Source of the DNA: Cognatiluteimonas lumbrici
GTDB lineage: Bacteria > Pseudomonadota > Gammaproteobacteria > Xanthomonadales > Xanthomonadaceae
Assembly (NCBI RefSeq): GCF_006476065.1
Contig: NZ_ML636798.1
Span: forward strand, 726,906-790,905
Reading direction: 5' to 3'
DNA: 64,000 nucleotides
Below, in pieces: positions 8,125 to 16,715 of the stretch (the first letter of the stretch is position 1; every line of letters starts with the position of its first letter). Under the pieces are notes generated by a model, which was not told where the DNA came from, did no database searches, and was given only the letters and a program-made list of their open reading frames with translations. A program made the translations under genes and the position numbers.

Positions 8125-8747
8125 CGACCCCGTTGCTGGCCGCCCACGGGCTGGCCTTCGCGCGCAACGAGCAACCGGTATTCGGGCCGCTCGACTTCAC
8201 CGTGGAGCCTGGCGAGGCGCTGCTGGTGCAGGGCGGCAACGGCGCCGGCAAGACCACCCTGCTGCGGGTGCTCGCGGGGCTGCTGCGCGCCGACGCCGGC
8301 CGCGTCGAGATCGACGGCCGCGATGTCGATCCATCGCTGCGCGCGCGCGCGATCGCCTTCCTCGGCCACCTGCCGGCGCTGAAGGCCGACCTGACGACGC
8401 TGGAGAACCTGCACTTCCTGTGCGGCCTGCACGGCCGCCGCCGCGGCCAGCTCCCGGGCAACGCGCTGGCACTGGTCGGGCTGGCCGGCTACGAGGACGC
8501 GCTCGCGCGCCAGCTCTCGGCCGGGCAGAAGAAGCGCCTGTCGCTGGCGCGGCTGTGGCTGTCGCCGGCGCCGCTGTGGCTGCTCGACGAACCCTACGCA
8601 AACCTCGACCTGCAGGGCCTGGACCTGGTCAACCGCATGGTGCAGGCGCACCTGCGTTCCGGCGGCGCCGCACTGCTCACCACGCATGGCGCCTACGCCG
8701 CGCCGCCGGTGCGCACGCGCATGCTCGAACTGGGGGCATCGGAATGA
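8121..8747 (+). CDS. ccmA: Haem-exporter ATP-binding protein CcmA
   Basis: CcmA is the cytoplasmic ATPase of the CcmABCD complex, which releases holo-CcmE in system I cytochrome c maturation. The 208-residue product has Walker A at 38-46 (GGNGAGKTT), the ABC signature as [14 protein letters not shown], and Walker B as [12 protein letters not shown], with the switch His in TTHG. The ATG overlaps the DUF3293 stop and the stop overlaps the ccmB ATG (ATGA in both cases), indicating tight coupling. The length is normal for CcmA (about 200-215). Confidence 0.95.
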   Translation: MTTPLLAAHGLAFARNEQPVFGPLDFTVEPGEALLVQGGNGAGKTTLLRVLAGLLRADAGRVEIDGRDVDPSLRARAIAFLGHLPALKADLTTLENLHFLCGLHGRRRGQLPGNALALVGLAGYEDALARQLSAGQKKRLSLARLWLSPAPLWLLDEPYANLDLQGLDLVNRMVQAHLRSGGAALLTTHGAYAAPPVRTRMLELGASE

Positions 8748-9415
8748 TCTGGCAGGCCGCGCGCGCGCTGGTGGTCCGCGACCTGCGCCTGCTCTGGCGC
8801 CGCCGCGGCGACGCGCTGCAGCCGGCGCTGTTCGCGGTGCTGGTCGTGGTGCTGTTCGCGCTCGCCATGGGCACCGACAAGGCTCGGCTGGCAAGCGCCG
8901 CCGGCGCGGTACTGTGGCTGGCGGTGCTGCTGGCCGGCCTGCTGTCGCTGGACTCGCTGTTCCGCGGCGACGCCGAGGACGGTTCGCTCGAGCAGTGGAT
9001 GCTGTCGCCGGTGCCGTTGTCGTGGCTGGTGCTGGTGCGCACTGCGATGCACTGGGCGACGACGACGTTGCCGTTGATCGTCGCGACACCGTTGCTCGGC
9101 GAGCTGCTGTACCTGCCGCACGAACAGATGCGGGTGCTGCTGCTGTCGCTCGCACTCGGCACGCCGCTGCTGAGCCTGGTCGGCGCGGTCGTGGCCGCGC
9201 TCACCGTCGGCATGCGCCGCTCGGGCATCCTGGTCGCGTTGCTGGCCCTGCCCTTGTATGTCCCGGTGCTGGTATTCGGCGCCGGCAGCGTGGCCGCGGC
9301 CGCGCAGGGCCTCGACCCCACCGGCGCGCTGTTGCTGCTCGGCGCCGGGCTGGTGCTGGGCGTCGTGCTGGCGCCGCTGGCCGCCGCCGCGGCCATCCGC
9401 ATCGCCACCTCTTGA
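8744..9415 (+). CDS. ccmB: Haem-exporter permease CcmB
   Basis: CcmB is the inner-membrane partner of CcmA in cytochrome c biogenesis. The 223-residue protein shows six hydrophobic segments, beginning with [16 protein letters not shown] at ~28-43, and the family motif [24 protein letters not shown] at about 67-90. The start overlaps ccmA. After ccmB the expected ccmC is delayed: an azurin gene lies between them, so this operon is split compared with the usual ccmABCDEFGH order. Confidence 0.95.
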   Translation: MIWQAARALVVRDLRLLWRRRGDALQPALFAVLVVVLFALAMGTDKARLASAAGAVLWLAVLLAGLLSLDSLFRGDAEDGSLEQWMLSPVPLSWLVLVRTAMHWATTTLPLIVATPLLGELLYLPHEQMRVLLLSLALGTPLLSLVGAVVAALTVGMRRSGILVALLALPLYVPVLVFGAGSVAAAAQGLDPTGALLLLGAGLVLGVVLAPLAAAAAIRIATS

Positions 9416-9482
9416 GCCAGGTCATGTCGCGCCAACGACGGTTGCGCGACCCTATCCACCCGTCCCACAGGAGCATCACGCC

Positions 9483-10088
9483 ATGATGAAGTTCCAGTCC
9501 GCCGCCCTCGCCGTCGCCTGCGCCCTCGCGCTGGCGGCCTGCGGCAACGACACCCCGCCCCCGGCCGAGCCCGCGGCGACCCCGCAGGCGACCGAGGCCG
9601 CCGACGCCGGCGCGCCGCCGGCCATGGAGCAGGAGGCCACCCCGGCCGCGACCCCGGCCCCTTCCGACACCGCCGCCCAGGGCAGCGATCCTGCGGTCGT
9701 CGCCGACTGCGCCACGACCATCGACAGCAACGATGCCATGCGCTACGACGCCGACTCGATCACCATCCCGGCCTCGTGCGACCAGTTCACCATCCGCCTG
9801 ACCCACAGCGGCCAGATGCCGGTGGCGGCCATGGGCCACAACGTGGTGGTGACCAGCCAGGCCGACATGCAGGGCGTCATCGCCGAGGGCATGGGCGCCG
9901 GGCTGGACAACGACTACGTCAAGCCGGACGACCCGCGCGTGGTCGCCCACACCGACATGATCGGCGGCGGCGAGGACACCTCGGTGACCTTCGACGTGTC
10001 CCGGCTGCGCTCGGGCGGCCCGTTCGTGTTCTTCTGCAGCTTCCCGGGGCACGCCGCCCTGATGAAGGGCAGCATCGCGGTCGAGTAG
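9483..10088 (+). CDS. Azurin-like lipoprotein (type I blue copper protein)
   Basis: A 201-residue copper protein probably anchored by lipid in the periplasm or outer membrane. Residues 1-20 are a lipoprotein signal ending LALAAC, with Cys20 the lipidation site. A Pro/Ala/Glu-rich linker (~21-70) follows, then an azurin domain. The copper ligands His119 (MGHNVV), Cys185 (FFCSFPGH), His190 and Met194 have exactly the spacing of azurin His46/Cys112/His117/Met121 (66, 71 and 75 residues). The layout resembles the lipid-anchored azurin (Laz) of Neisseria. It likely carries electrons to a periplasmic reductase, oxidase or peroxidase. The ATG has AGGAG about nine bases upstream. Its position between ccmB and ccmC is unusual. 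Confidence 0.93.
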   Translation: MMKFQSAALAVACALALAACGNDTPPPAEPAATPQATEAADAGAPPAMEQEATPAATPAPSDTAAQGSDPAVVADCATTIDSNDAMRYDADSITIPASCDQFTIRLTHSGQMPVAAMGHNVVVTSQADMQGVIAEGMGAGLDNDYVKPDDPRVVAHTDMIGGGEDTSVTFDVSRLRSGGPFVFFCSFPGHAALMKGSIAVE

Positions 10089-10107
10089 CCCGCACCCGAC
10101 CCGCAAT

Positions 10108-10147
10108 GGGCGCGCGGGCGTGCCGGAAACGGTCGCCCGCGCGGCCC
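10108..10147 (+). terminator. Strong GC hairpin with GAAA tetraloop between azurin and ccmC
   Basis: Ten perfect base pairs (10111-10120 with 10134-10143) are topped by CCG-GAAA-CGG, and three further G-C pairs extend the base past one bulged G. There is no following T-run, so it is not a classic intrinsic terminator. It could protect the azurin mRNA 3' end, terminate weakly, or separate expression of azurin from ccmC. Confidence 0.45.
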
Positions 10148-10154
10148 CGCATGA

Positions 10155-10160
10155 GACAAT
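10155..10160 (+). promoter_or_regulatory. -10-like GACAAT seven bases before ccmC
   Basis: GACAAT lies seven bases ahead of the ccmC ATG at 10168, the same geometry as boxes before metX, the cysteine dioxygenase gene and dinB. It supports a separate, leaderless start for ccmC downstream of the azurin hairpin. No -35 match is evident. Confidence 0.3.
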
Positions 10161-10167
10161 GGCGGCC

Positions 10168-10917
10168 ATGAGCCCCGTCGTTCGCTGGTTCCACCAACTC
10201 GGCTCCCCGCCCTATTTCGACCGCTTCGCCGCGCGCTGGTCCCCGTGGGCCTACGCGATCGGCCTGGCGTGCATGGCCTGGGGGCTTTACGGCGCACTGT
10301 TCGTGGTCCCGCCGGACTACCAGCAGGGCGACAGCTTTCGCATCCTCTACATCCACGTACCCAGCGCCTGGATGAGCATGGCCGTGTTCGCGCTGATGGC
10401 GTTCTACGCCGCCATCGCGCTCGTCTGGCGGATCAAGCTGTGCGAGGTGCTGGCGATGGCCTGCGCGGCGCCGGGCGCGGCCTTCACCGTCGTCACCCTC
10501 GCCACCGGCTCGATCTGGGGCAAGCCGATGTGGGGCACGTGGTGGGACTGGGACCCGCGCCTGACCACCGAGCTGATCCTGCTGTTCCTCTACCTGGGCG
10601 TAATCGGCCTGTACCACGCCATCGACGACCGCCGCGCCGCGGCGCGCGCGGCCGGGCTGCTGGCGATCGTCGGCGTGGCCCTGCTGCCGGTGATCCACTG
10701 GTCGGTGGAGTGGTGGAACTCGCTGCACCAGGGCGCGACGATCAAGCTGTTCGGCGAGTCCAGCATGGACCCGAGCATGCTGCCGCCGCTGTGGTGGATG
10801 GTGCTCGGCACCCACGTCTGGTTCGTCGGCTCGCTGCTGGCGCGCGCGCGCGCCGACAACCTGCGCCGCGAGGCGGGCAAGGACTGGGTCGCGCGCATGG
10901 CCGGAGGTGCATCGTGA
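10168..10917 (+). CDS. ccmC: Haem transporter/CcmE-interacting protein CcmC
   Basis: CcmC loads haem onto CcmE in the periplasm. The 249-residue protein has six hydrophobic segments and the tryptophan-rich haem-binding motif WWDWDPR at residues 125-131, flanked by periplasmic histidines. Upstream in-frame starts (ATG 10159, GTG 10120) exist, but 10168 gives the family N terminus (MSPVVRWFHQLGSPPYF), and earlier starts would run into the intergenic hairpin. The stop overlaps the ccmD GTG by four bases. Confidence 0.94.
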   Translation: MSPVVRWFHQLGSPPYFDRFAARWSPWAYAIGLACMAWGLYGALFVVPPDYQQGDSFRILYIHVPSAWMSMAVFALMAFYAAIALVWRIKLCEVLAMACAAPGAAFTVVTLATGSIWGKPMWGTWWDWDPRLTTELILLFLYLGVIGLYHAIDDRRAAARAAGLLAIVGVALLPVIHWSVEWWNSLHQGATIKLFGESSMDPSMLPPLWWMVLGTHVWFVGSLLARARADNLRREAGKDWVARMAGGAS

Positions 10918-11093
10918 GCTACCAGGGCTACGTCATTGCTGCGTACGCGGTGTTCGCCGTGGTGATGCTGTGGGACCTCGTCGCCCCGCGCCTCGAGCTG
11001 CGCAGGCAGCTGCGCGCGGCGCGCCTGCGCATCGCCCGCCGCGAGGCCGCCGCCTCCGCCCCCGATCCCTCCGCGCCGCTGTCGCGCGACTGA
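10914..11093 (+). CDS. ccmD: Haem exporter protein CcmD
   Basis: CcmD is a small single-span protein of the CcmABCD complex needed to release haem-loaded CcmE. The 59-residue product has one transmembrane segment (about residues 5-22, YVIAAYAVFAVVMLWDLVAP) followed by a basic cytoplasmic tail (RRQLRAARLRIARR), the usual CcmD layout. The GTG start has a textbook GGAGGT five bases upstream and overlaps the ccmC stop as GTGA. It is identified mainly by size, topology and position between ccmC and ccmE. Confidence 0.9.
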   Translation: MSYQGYVIAAYAVFAVVMLWDLVAPRLELRRQLRAARLRIARREAAASAPDPSAPLSRD

Positions 11094-11105
11094 CCGGAGC
11101 ACCCC

Positions 11106-11591
11106 ATGCATCCCACGCGCAAACGCCGCCTGCTGCTGATCCTGGCACTGCTGGTCGCCGCCGGCATCGCCACCGCGCTGGTCGCGCTCGCCCTGCAGCG
11201 CAACGTGGCCTACCTGTACACGCCCTCGGAGGTGCTGTCCGGAGAGGCCGGCGAGCAGGCGCGATTCCGCCTCGGCGGCATGGTCGCCGACGGCTCGTTC
11301 GAGCGCGCGCCCGGTTCGATGCAGGCGCGCTTCGTGGTGGACGACGGCGACGCGCGCCTGCCGGTGGTCTACGAAGGCATCCTCCCGGACCTGTTCCGCG
11401 AGAACCAGGCGGTGGTCGCCACCGGCAGCATGCGCGACGGCGTGTTCATCGCCGAGCAGGTGCTGGCCAAGCACGACGAGACCTACATGCCGAAGGAAGT
11501 GGCCGACAAGATGGGCGAGGCGCACCGCAAGCACGACGTGCAGGTGCCGGCCGACGCCGCTGACGGCTCCGGCTCCGCGGAACCGCGCTGA
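11106..11591 (+). CDS. ccmE: Cytochrome c maturation haem chaperone CcmE
   Basis: CcmE binds haem covalently in the periplasm and hands it to the CcmF/H ligase. The 161-residue protein has an N-terminal membrane anchor (residues ~8-29, [20 protein letters not shown]), an OB-fold body and the haem-attachment His123 in the motif [10 protein letters not shown]. The C-terminal tail is disordered. An AGGAGC-type ribosome site precedes the ATG, and the stop overlaps the ccmF start by one base. Confidence 0.96.
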   Translation: MHPTRKRRLLLILALLVAAGIATALVALALQRNVAYLYTPSEVLSGEAGEQARFRLGGMVADGSFERAPGSMQARFVVDDGDARLPVVYEGILPDLFRENQAVVATGSMRDGVFIAEQVLAKHDETYMPKEVADKMGEAHRKHDVQVPADAADGSGSAEPR

Positions 11592-13522
11592 TGCTCGCCG
11601 AACTCGGCCAGGTGGTGCTGGTGCTGGCGCTGCTGGTCGCGGCGCTGCAGGCGCTGTTGCCGCTGGCCGGCGCCCAGCGCGGGCTGGCCGCGTGGATGGC
11701 GGTGGCGCGCCCGGCGGCCTATGCGCAACTGCTGCTGGTGGCGGCCGCGTTCGCGATCCTCACCGCGGCCTTCGTCGGCCAGGACTTCTCTCTCCGCTAC
11801 GTGGCCGAGAACTCCAACTCGCTGCTGCCCTGGTACTACCGCTACACCGCGGTGTGGGGTGCGCACGAAGGCTCGCTGCTGCTGTGGGCGCTGATCCTGG
11901 CGCTGTGGACCGGTGCGGTGGCGCGCTTCTCGCGGCGCCTGCCCGCGGACGTGCTGGCGCGGGTACTCGGGGTGATGGGCCTGGTCTCGGTCGGCTTCCT
12001 CGCGTTCCTGATCTTCACCAGCAACCCGTTCGCGCGCCTGCTGCCGGCGGCGGCCGAGGGCCACGACCTCAACCCGCTGCTGCAGGACCCGGGAATGATC
12101 GTGCACCCGCCGATGCTGTACCTGGGCTACGTCGGCTTCAGCGTGCCGTTCGCGTTCGCGATCGCGGCGCTGCTCGGCGGCGAGGTGGATGCGCGCTGGC
12201 TGCGCTGGACGCGGCCGTGGACCAACGTCGCCTGGGCCTTCCTCACCGCCGGCATCGCGCTCGGCTCGTGGTGGGCGTACTACGAACTGGGCTGGGGCGG
12301 CTGGTGGTTCTGGGACCCGGTAGAGAACGCCAGCTTCATGCCCTGGCTGGCCGGCACCGCGCTGTTGCACTCGCAGGCGGTGACCGAGAAGCGCGGCAGC
12401 TTCGCCGGCTGGACCCTGCTGCTGGCGATCGCGGCGTTCTCGCTGTCGCTGCTGGGCACCTTCCTGGTGCGTTCCGGCGTGCTGACCAGCGTGCACGCGT
12501 TCGCCGCCGATCCCTCGCGCGGACTGTTCATCCTGGTGTTCCTCGGCATCGTCATCGGCGGCTCGCTGCTGCTGTACGCGCTGCGCGCGCCGGAAACCGA
12601 CGCCGACGACCCGCGCCGCCGCTTCGCGCCGATGTCGCGCGAGACCCTGCTGCTGCTCAACAACCTGCTGCTCGCCGGCGCCTGCGCGATGGTGCTCATC
12701 GGCACCCTCTACCCGCTGCTGGCCGACGCCCTGGAACTGGGCAAGATCTCGGTCGGCCCGCCCTACTTCGCGCTGCTGTTCACGGTGCTGATGGCGCCGC
12801 TGGTGCTGCTGGTGCCGTTCGGGCCGCTGACCCGCTGGCAGCGCGAGCAGGCCTCGAAGCCGATGGCGCTGCTGCTGCCGTGGCTGCTGCTGGCGCTGGT
12901 GCTGGGGATCGTCGCCTTCGTGCTCGCGCCGCGCGGGGAATGGAAGGTCGCCGCCGGTGTCGCCGGCGCGGCGTGGGTCGGGTTCGGCACCCTGCGCTTC
13001 GCCTGGCAGCGCCTGCGCAGCCCCGGCGGGCGCATGACCGCGGAGATGCTCGGCATGGTGCTGGCGCATTTCGGCATCGCGGTATTCCTGGCCGGCGCGC
13101 TGCTGGTCGAAGGCCTGGGCCAGCAGCGCGAACTCGCGCTGGCGCCGGGCCAGCAGGTCGAGCTCGGCGGGCATGCCTTCCGCTTCGAGCGCGTCGAAGA
13201 ACGGCGCGGCCCGAACTACCTGGCCGAGTACGGCACGGTCACCGTGCTGCACGACGGCCGCGAGCTCACCACCCTGCACCCCGAGAAGCGCCGTTACGCC
13301 AGCGGCGGCCAGGTGATGACCGAGGCCGGTCTCGATGCCGGCTTCACCCGCGACCTGTACGTCGCGCTCGGCGAGGACCTGGGCAACGGCAGCTGGGCGC
13401 TGCGCGTGTACACGCGGCCGTTCGTGCGCTGGATCTGGATCGGCGCCGCGCTGATGGCACTCGGCGGGCTGGTCACCGCGACCGACCGCCGCTTCCGCCG
13501 CGAACCACGGAGGACCGCGTGA
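11591..13522 (+). CDS. ccmF: Cytochrome c haem lyase subunit CcmF
   Basis: CcmF is the large membrane subunit of the haem-ligation complex that attaches haem to apocytochrome c CXXCH motifs. The 643-residue product is highly hydrophobic with about 15 predicted spans. It carries the tryptophan-rich motif GWGGWWFWDPVENASFMPWL near residues 233-252 and conserved periplasmic histidines (for example MIVHPPMLYLGY). The length is typical (about 640-660). It overlaps ccmE and ccmG by one base at each end, and a GGAGGA site for ccmG lies within its last codons. Confidence 0.96.
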   Translation: MLAELGQVVLVLALLVAALQALLPLAGAQRGLAAWMAVARPAAYAQLLLVAAAFAILTAAFVGQDFSLRYVAENSNSLLPWYYRYTAVWGAHEGSLLLWALILALWTGAVARFSRRLPADVLARVLGVMGLVSVGFLAFLIFTSNPFARLLPAAAEGHDLNPLLQDPGMIVHPPMLYLGYVGFSVPFAFAIAALLGGEVDARWLRWTRPWTNVAWAFLTAGIALGSWWAYYELGWGGWWFWDPVENASFMPWLAGTALLHSQAVTEKRGSFAGWTLLLAIAAFSLSLLGTFLVRSGVLTSVHAFAADPSRGLFILVFLGIVIGGSLLLYALRAPETDADDPRRRFAPMSRETLLLLNNLLLAGACAMVLIGTLYPLLADALELGKISVGPPYFALLFTVLMAPLVLLVPFGPLTRWQREQASKPMALLLPWLLLALVLGIVAFVLAPRGEWKVAAGVAGAAWVGFGTLRFAWQRLRSPGGRMTAEMLGMVLAHFGIAVFLAGALLVEGLGQQRELALAPGQQVELGGHAFRFERVEERRGPNYLAEYGTVTVLHDGRELTTLHPEKRRYASGGQVMTEAGLDAGFTRDLYVALGEDLGNGSWALRVYTRPFVRWIWIGAALMALGGLVTATDRRFRREPRRTA

Positions 13523-14076
13523 TGGCCGCTTCCAGACTCGGCCGCTGGCTGCCCCTGCTGGTGTTCGCCGGGCTCGCGCTGCTGCTGGCCGCCGGCGTCT
13601 GGCTCAGCCGCAATCCGAACCGCGAGGCACTGCCCTCGCCGCTGATCGGCAAGCCGGCGCCGGCATTCGAGCTGCCGGTGCTGCACGAGCCCGGGCGGCT
13701 GGCGACGCTGGACGAGCTCAAGGGCGCACCGTTCGTGATGAACGTCTGGGGCAGCTGGTGCGTGTCCTGCCGCGCCGAGCATCCCGTGCTGACGAAGTTC
13801 GCCGAGAGCAAGCGCGTGCGCGTGGTCGGCTACAACTGGAAGGACGAGCACGCCGACGCCGTCGCCTGGCTGGAGCGTTTCGGCAACCCGTTCTGGCTGG
13901 TGGTGGTGGACTACGAAGGCCGCTACGCCATCGACTGGGGCATCTACGGCGCACCGGAGACCTACCTGGTGGACGCCGACGGCATCATCCGCTGGAAGCA
14001 CGTGGGTCCGCTCACCGACGCGGTGGTCGAAGGCGAACTGCTGCCCGCGCTGGCGAAGCTGGAGGTGGCCGGATGA
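13522..14076 (+). CDS. ccmG: Thiol:disulfide interchange protein CcmG/DsbE
   Basis: CcmG (DsbE) is a membrane-anchored periplasmic thioredoxin that keeps apocytochrome c and CcmH cysteines reduced for haem attachment. The 184-residue product has an N-terminal anchor (residues ~9-27) and a thioredoxin fold with the active site Cys80-Val-Ser-Cys83 in WGSWCVSCRAEHP, plus the cis-Pro region YGAPETYLVD. The acidic Glu typical of reducing CcmG proteins is seen close by. The start overlaps the ccmF stop and the stop overlaps the ccmH ATG. Confidence 0.96.
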   Translation: MAASRLGRWLPLLVFAGLALLLAAGVWLSRNPNREALPSPLIGKPAPAFELPVLHEPGRLATLDELKGAPFVMNVWGSWCVSCRAEHPVLTKFAESKRVRVVGYNWKDEHADAVAWLERFGNPFWLVVVDYEGRYAIDWGIYGAPETYLVDADGIIRWKHVGPLTDAVVEGELLPALAKLEVAG

Positions 14077-14525
14077 ACCGTTGCTCCGCCGTCCTGCTCG
14101 CGCTGCTGCTTGCGTTGGTCCTCGCCCCCGCTCCCGCGCTGGCCCAGGCCGGCAGCGACCCGGCCCCGCTGGTGTTCCGCGACCGTGCCGAGGAGCAGCG
14201 CTTCCACGCCCTGGTCGCCGAGCTGCGCTGCGTGATGTGCCAGAACCAGTCGCTGGCCGACTCGGACGCGCAGATCGCGCACGACCTGCGGCGCGAGGTG
14301 CTCGGGTTGATGCGCGAAGGCCGCAGCGACGCCGAGATCGAGCAGTTCCTGGTCGCGCGCTACGGCGAGTTCGTGCTCTACCGTCCGCGGGTGGAATCCA
14401 GGACCTGGCTGCTGTGGTTCGGGCCGCTGCTGCTGGTGCTTGCCGGTGGCCTGGTGGTGTGGCGCGTGGTGCGCCGGCATGCGGGGCGCGAGCCGCTGCC
14501 CGACGACGACGGGCAGGAGTGGTGA
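14073..14525 (+). CDS. ccmH: Cytochrome c-type biogenesis protein CcmH
   Basis: CcmH/CcmL is a periplasm-facing thiol-oxidoreductase of the haem-ligation complex. The 150-residue product has a signal-like hydrophobic N terminus (MNRCSAVLLALLLALVLAP), the LRCVMCQNQ motif with Cys53 and Cys56, and a C-terminal membrane anchor (~112-130, LLWFGPLLLVLAGGLVVW). The TPR domain fused here in E. coli is encoded separately as ccmI. It overlaps ccmG (ATGA) and ccmI. Confidence 0.95.
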   Translation: MNRCSAVLLALLLALVLAPAPALAQAGSDPAPLVFRDRAEEQRFHALVAELRCVMCQNQSLADSDAQIAHDLRREVLGLMREGRSDAEIEQFLVARYGEFVLYRPRVESRTWLLWFGPLLLVLAGGLVVWRVVRRHAGREPLPDDDGQEW

Positions 14526-15559
14526 TGGGCCAGCCGATGCTCGTGTTCGCATTGCTCGCCGCGGTCGTCGCAGTGGCGGTGCTGGCCTTCGTGCTGCGCC
14601 CGCTGTGGCACGGGCCCGGCTCGCGGATCGCGCTCGGTGGGCTGTTCGCCGGGCTGCTGCTGGCCGCCTTCGCGCTGTACCGGCTGGTGGGCACGCCGCT
14701 GGCGCTCGACCCGGCCGTGCGCGAGCCGCCGCAGACGCTCGAGGCCGCGATCGCCCAGCTCGAGGCGCAGCTCGAGCGAGAGCCCCAGGCGATCCAGGGC
14801 TGGCGCCTGCTCGGCCGCGCGTACGCCGCTGCCGGCCGGCCCGACAAGGCCCGCGACGCCTTCGGCGAGGCCGCGCGGCTGGCCCCGGACGAACCCGACG
14901 TGCTGGTGGAGGCCGCCGAAGCACGCGCGCTGGCCGCGCCGGAACACCGCTTCGATGCCACCGGCACCGGCCTGCTCGAGCACGCGCTCGAGGTGGACGC
15001 GACCCACCAGCGCGCGCGCTGGTTCCTCGGCATCGCACGCCGCCAGGCCGGCGACGCCGCCGGCGCCGCGCGCACCTGGGAGCCGCTGCTGGCGCAGGTG
15101 GATGCGCGCACCGCGGCGCCGCTGCGCGAGCAGGTGGATGCCGCGCGCGCGGATGCCGGCCTGCCGCCGCTGCCGCCATTGCCGCCGACTGAAGCTGCTT
15201 CCCCGGGGGTTGCGCTGCAGGTCCGCGTTTCGCTCGCGCCGGCCCTCGCCGAACGCCTGCGCGACGAAGCCCATCCCGATGCCGCGGTGTTCGTCTACGC
15301 GCGCGCCGCCGGCGGACCGCCGATGCCGGTCGCGGCCGAGAAGCACGCGATCGCTGAGTTGCCGTTCACCGCCACCCTCGACGACGCCGACAGCCTGATG
15401 CCGACGCAGAAGCTGTCCGACCTGAAGGAGGTCGAGATCGTCGCCCGCCTGTCGCGCGACGGCACCGCCAACCCTGGCGCCGGGGACCCGGAATCGGCCC
15501 CGGTCCGCGTCGTCCTTCCCGCGGAACAGCCGGTCGAGGTCGTCATCGCGGATCGCTGA
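14525..15559 (+). CDS. ccmI: CcmI-type TPR apocytochrome chaperone
   Basis: CcmI binds the C-terminal helix of apocytochrome c and delivers it to CcmF/H. The 344-residue protein has two N-terminal membrane spans (about 6-24 and 37-53), then TPR repeats at ~75-210 (for example WRLLGRAYAAAGRPDKARDA) and a C-terminal periplasmic domain after a Pro-rich linker (~215-225). The ATG overlaps the ccmH stop by one base. It ends the ccm operon; metX follows 19 bases later with its own -10-like box. Confidence 0.9.
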   Translation: MGQPMLVFALLAAVVAVAVLAFVLRPLWHGPGSRIALGGLFAGLLLAAFALYRLVGTPLALDPAVREPPQTLEAAIAQLEAQLEREPQAIQGWRLLGRAYAAAGRPDKARDAFGEAARLAPDEPDVLVEAAEARALAAPEHRFDATGTGLLEHALEVDATHQRARWFLGIARRQAGDAAGAARTWEPLLAQVDARTAAPLREQVDAARADAGLPPLPPLPPTEAASPGVALQVRVSLAPALAERLRDEAHPDAAVFVYARAAGGPPMPVAAEKHAIAELPFTATLDDADSLMPTQKLSDLKEVEIVARLSRDGTANPGAGDPESAPVRVVLPAEQPVEVVIADR

Positions 15560-15566
15560 GGCCCCG

Positions 15567-15572
15567 TAGAAT
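15567..15572 (+). promoter_or_regulatory. metX: TAGAAT -10 box six bases before metX
   Basis: TAGAAT ends six bases before the metX ATG and no ribosome-binding site lies between. A start of transcription about seven bases after the box would fall on the ATG, predicting a leaderless mRNA. The same TAGAATCAG sequence and spacing precede the cysteine dioxygenase gene. No -35 box is visible. Confidence 0.45.
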
Positions 15573-15578
15573 CAGCGG

Positions 15579-16715
15579 ATGACCGAATTCATCCCGCCCG
15601 GCACGCGCTGGATCGAACTCCCCTCGCCCTTCCCGATGAAACGCGGCGGCGCGCTGCACGGCGCCCGCGTCGCCTACGAGACCTGGGGCAGGCTCGACGC
15701 CGCGCGGAGCAATGCGCTGCTGATCCTGCCCGGCCTGTCGCCCGACGCGCACGCCGCGCGCAGCGAGGCCAACCCCGCCGACGGCTGGTGGGAGCAGATG
15801 GTCGGCCCCGGCAAGGCGATCGACAGCGAGCGCTGGTTCGTGGTCTGCGTCAATCCGCTGGGCAGCTGCAAGGGCTCCACCGGGCCGGCCTCGGTGGATC
15901 CTGCCACCGGCGCACCGTACCGCCTGGCGTTCCCGGATCTCTCGATCGAGGACGGCGCCGACGCGGCCGCGCACGTGGTGCGCGCGCTCGGCATCGACCG
16001 GCTCGCCTGCGTGGTCGGCAACTCGATGGGCGGGATGACCGCGCTGGCGCTGCTGCAACGGCACCCGGGCATCGCGCGCGCGCACCTCAACATCTCCGGC
16101 GCAGCGCACGCGCTGCCGTTCTCGATCGCGATCCGCTCGCTGCAGCGCGAGGCCATCCGCCTGGACCGCAACTGGAACGACGGCAACTACGACGAGGAGC
16201 GCTACCCGGACTCGGGCATGCGCATGGCGCGCAAGCTCGGCGTGATCACCTACCGCTCGGCGCTCGAATGGGACGGCCGCTTCGGCCGCGTGCGCCTGGA
16301 TTCCGACCGCCGCGACGACGAGGATCCGTTCGGCCTCGAATTCGAGGTCGAGAGCTACCTGGAGGCGCACGCGCGCCGCTTCGTGCGCAACTTCGACCCC
16401 AACAGCTACCTGTACCTGAGCCGCTCGATGGACTGGTTCGACCTCGCCGAGTACGCCGACGTGCCCTGCGCCGACCAGGCCGGCGACGTGCTCAGCGCGC
16501 TGTCCGCGATCCGGCTGGAGCGGGCAATGGCGATCGGCGTGGCCACCGACATCCTGTTCCCGCTGCAGCAACAGGAGCAGATCGCCGAGGGCCTGCGCGC
16601 CGGCGGTGCCGAGACCGGCTTCCTGCCGCTGGAGTCGCCCCAGGGCCACGACGCCTTCCTGGTGGACTTCGGGCGCTTCGACCCGGCCGTGCGCGGCTTC
16701 CTGGCCACCCTGTAG
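15579..16715 (+). CDS. metX: MetX-family acyltransferase, probably serine O-succinyltransferase
   Basis: A 378-residue alpha/beta-hydrolase acyltransferase with the nucleophile Ser149 in GNSMGGM and the rest of the triad at Asp324 (TDILFP) and His357 (GHDAF). The N terminus MTEFIPPGTRW and the block GGALHGARVAYETWG resemble the Xanthomonas/Stenotrophomonas proteins characterised as L-serine O-succinyltransferases, which feed cysteine synthesis, rather than classical homoserine O-acetyltransferases. Recalled family knowledge, not a search, supports this. The neighbouring cysteine dioxygenase fits sulfur amino-acid metabolism. The TAG stop codon lies inside a GTAG palindrome. Confidence 0.85.
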   Translation: MTEFIPPGTRWIELPSPFPMKRGGALHGARVAYETWGRLDAARSNALLILPGLSPDAHAARSEANPADGWWEQMVGPGKAIDSERWFVVCVNPLGSCKGSTGPASVDPATGAPYRLAFPDLSIEDGADAAAHVVRALGIDRLACVVGNSMGGMTALALLQRHPGIARAHLNISGAAHALPFSIAIRSLQREAIRLDRNWNDGNYDEERYPDSGMRMARKLGVITYRSALEWDGRFGRVRLDSDRRDDEDPFGLEFEVESYLEAHARRFVRNFDPNSYLYLSRSMDWFDLAEYADVPCADQAGDVLSALSAIRLERAMAIGVATDILFPLQQQEQIAEGLRAGGAETGFLPLESPQGHDAFLVDFGRFDPAVRGFLATL

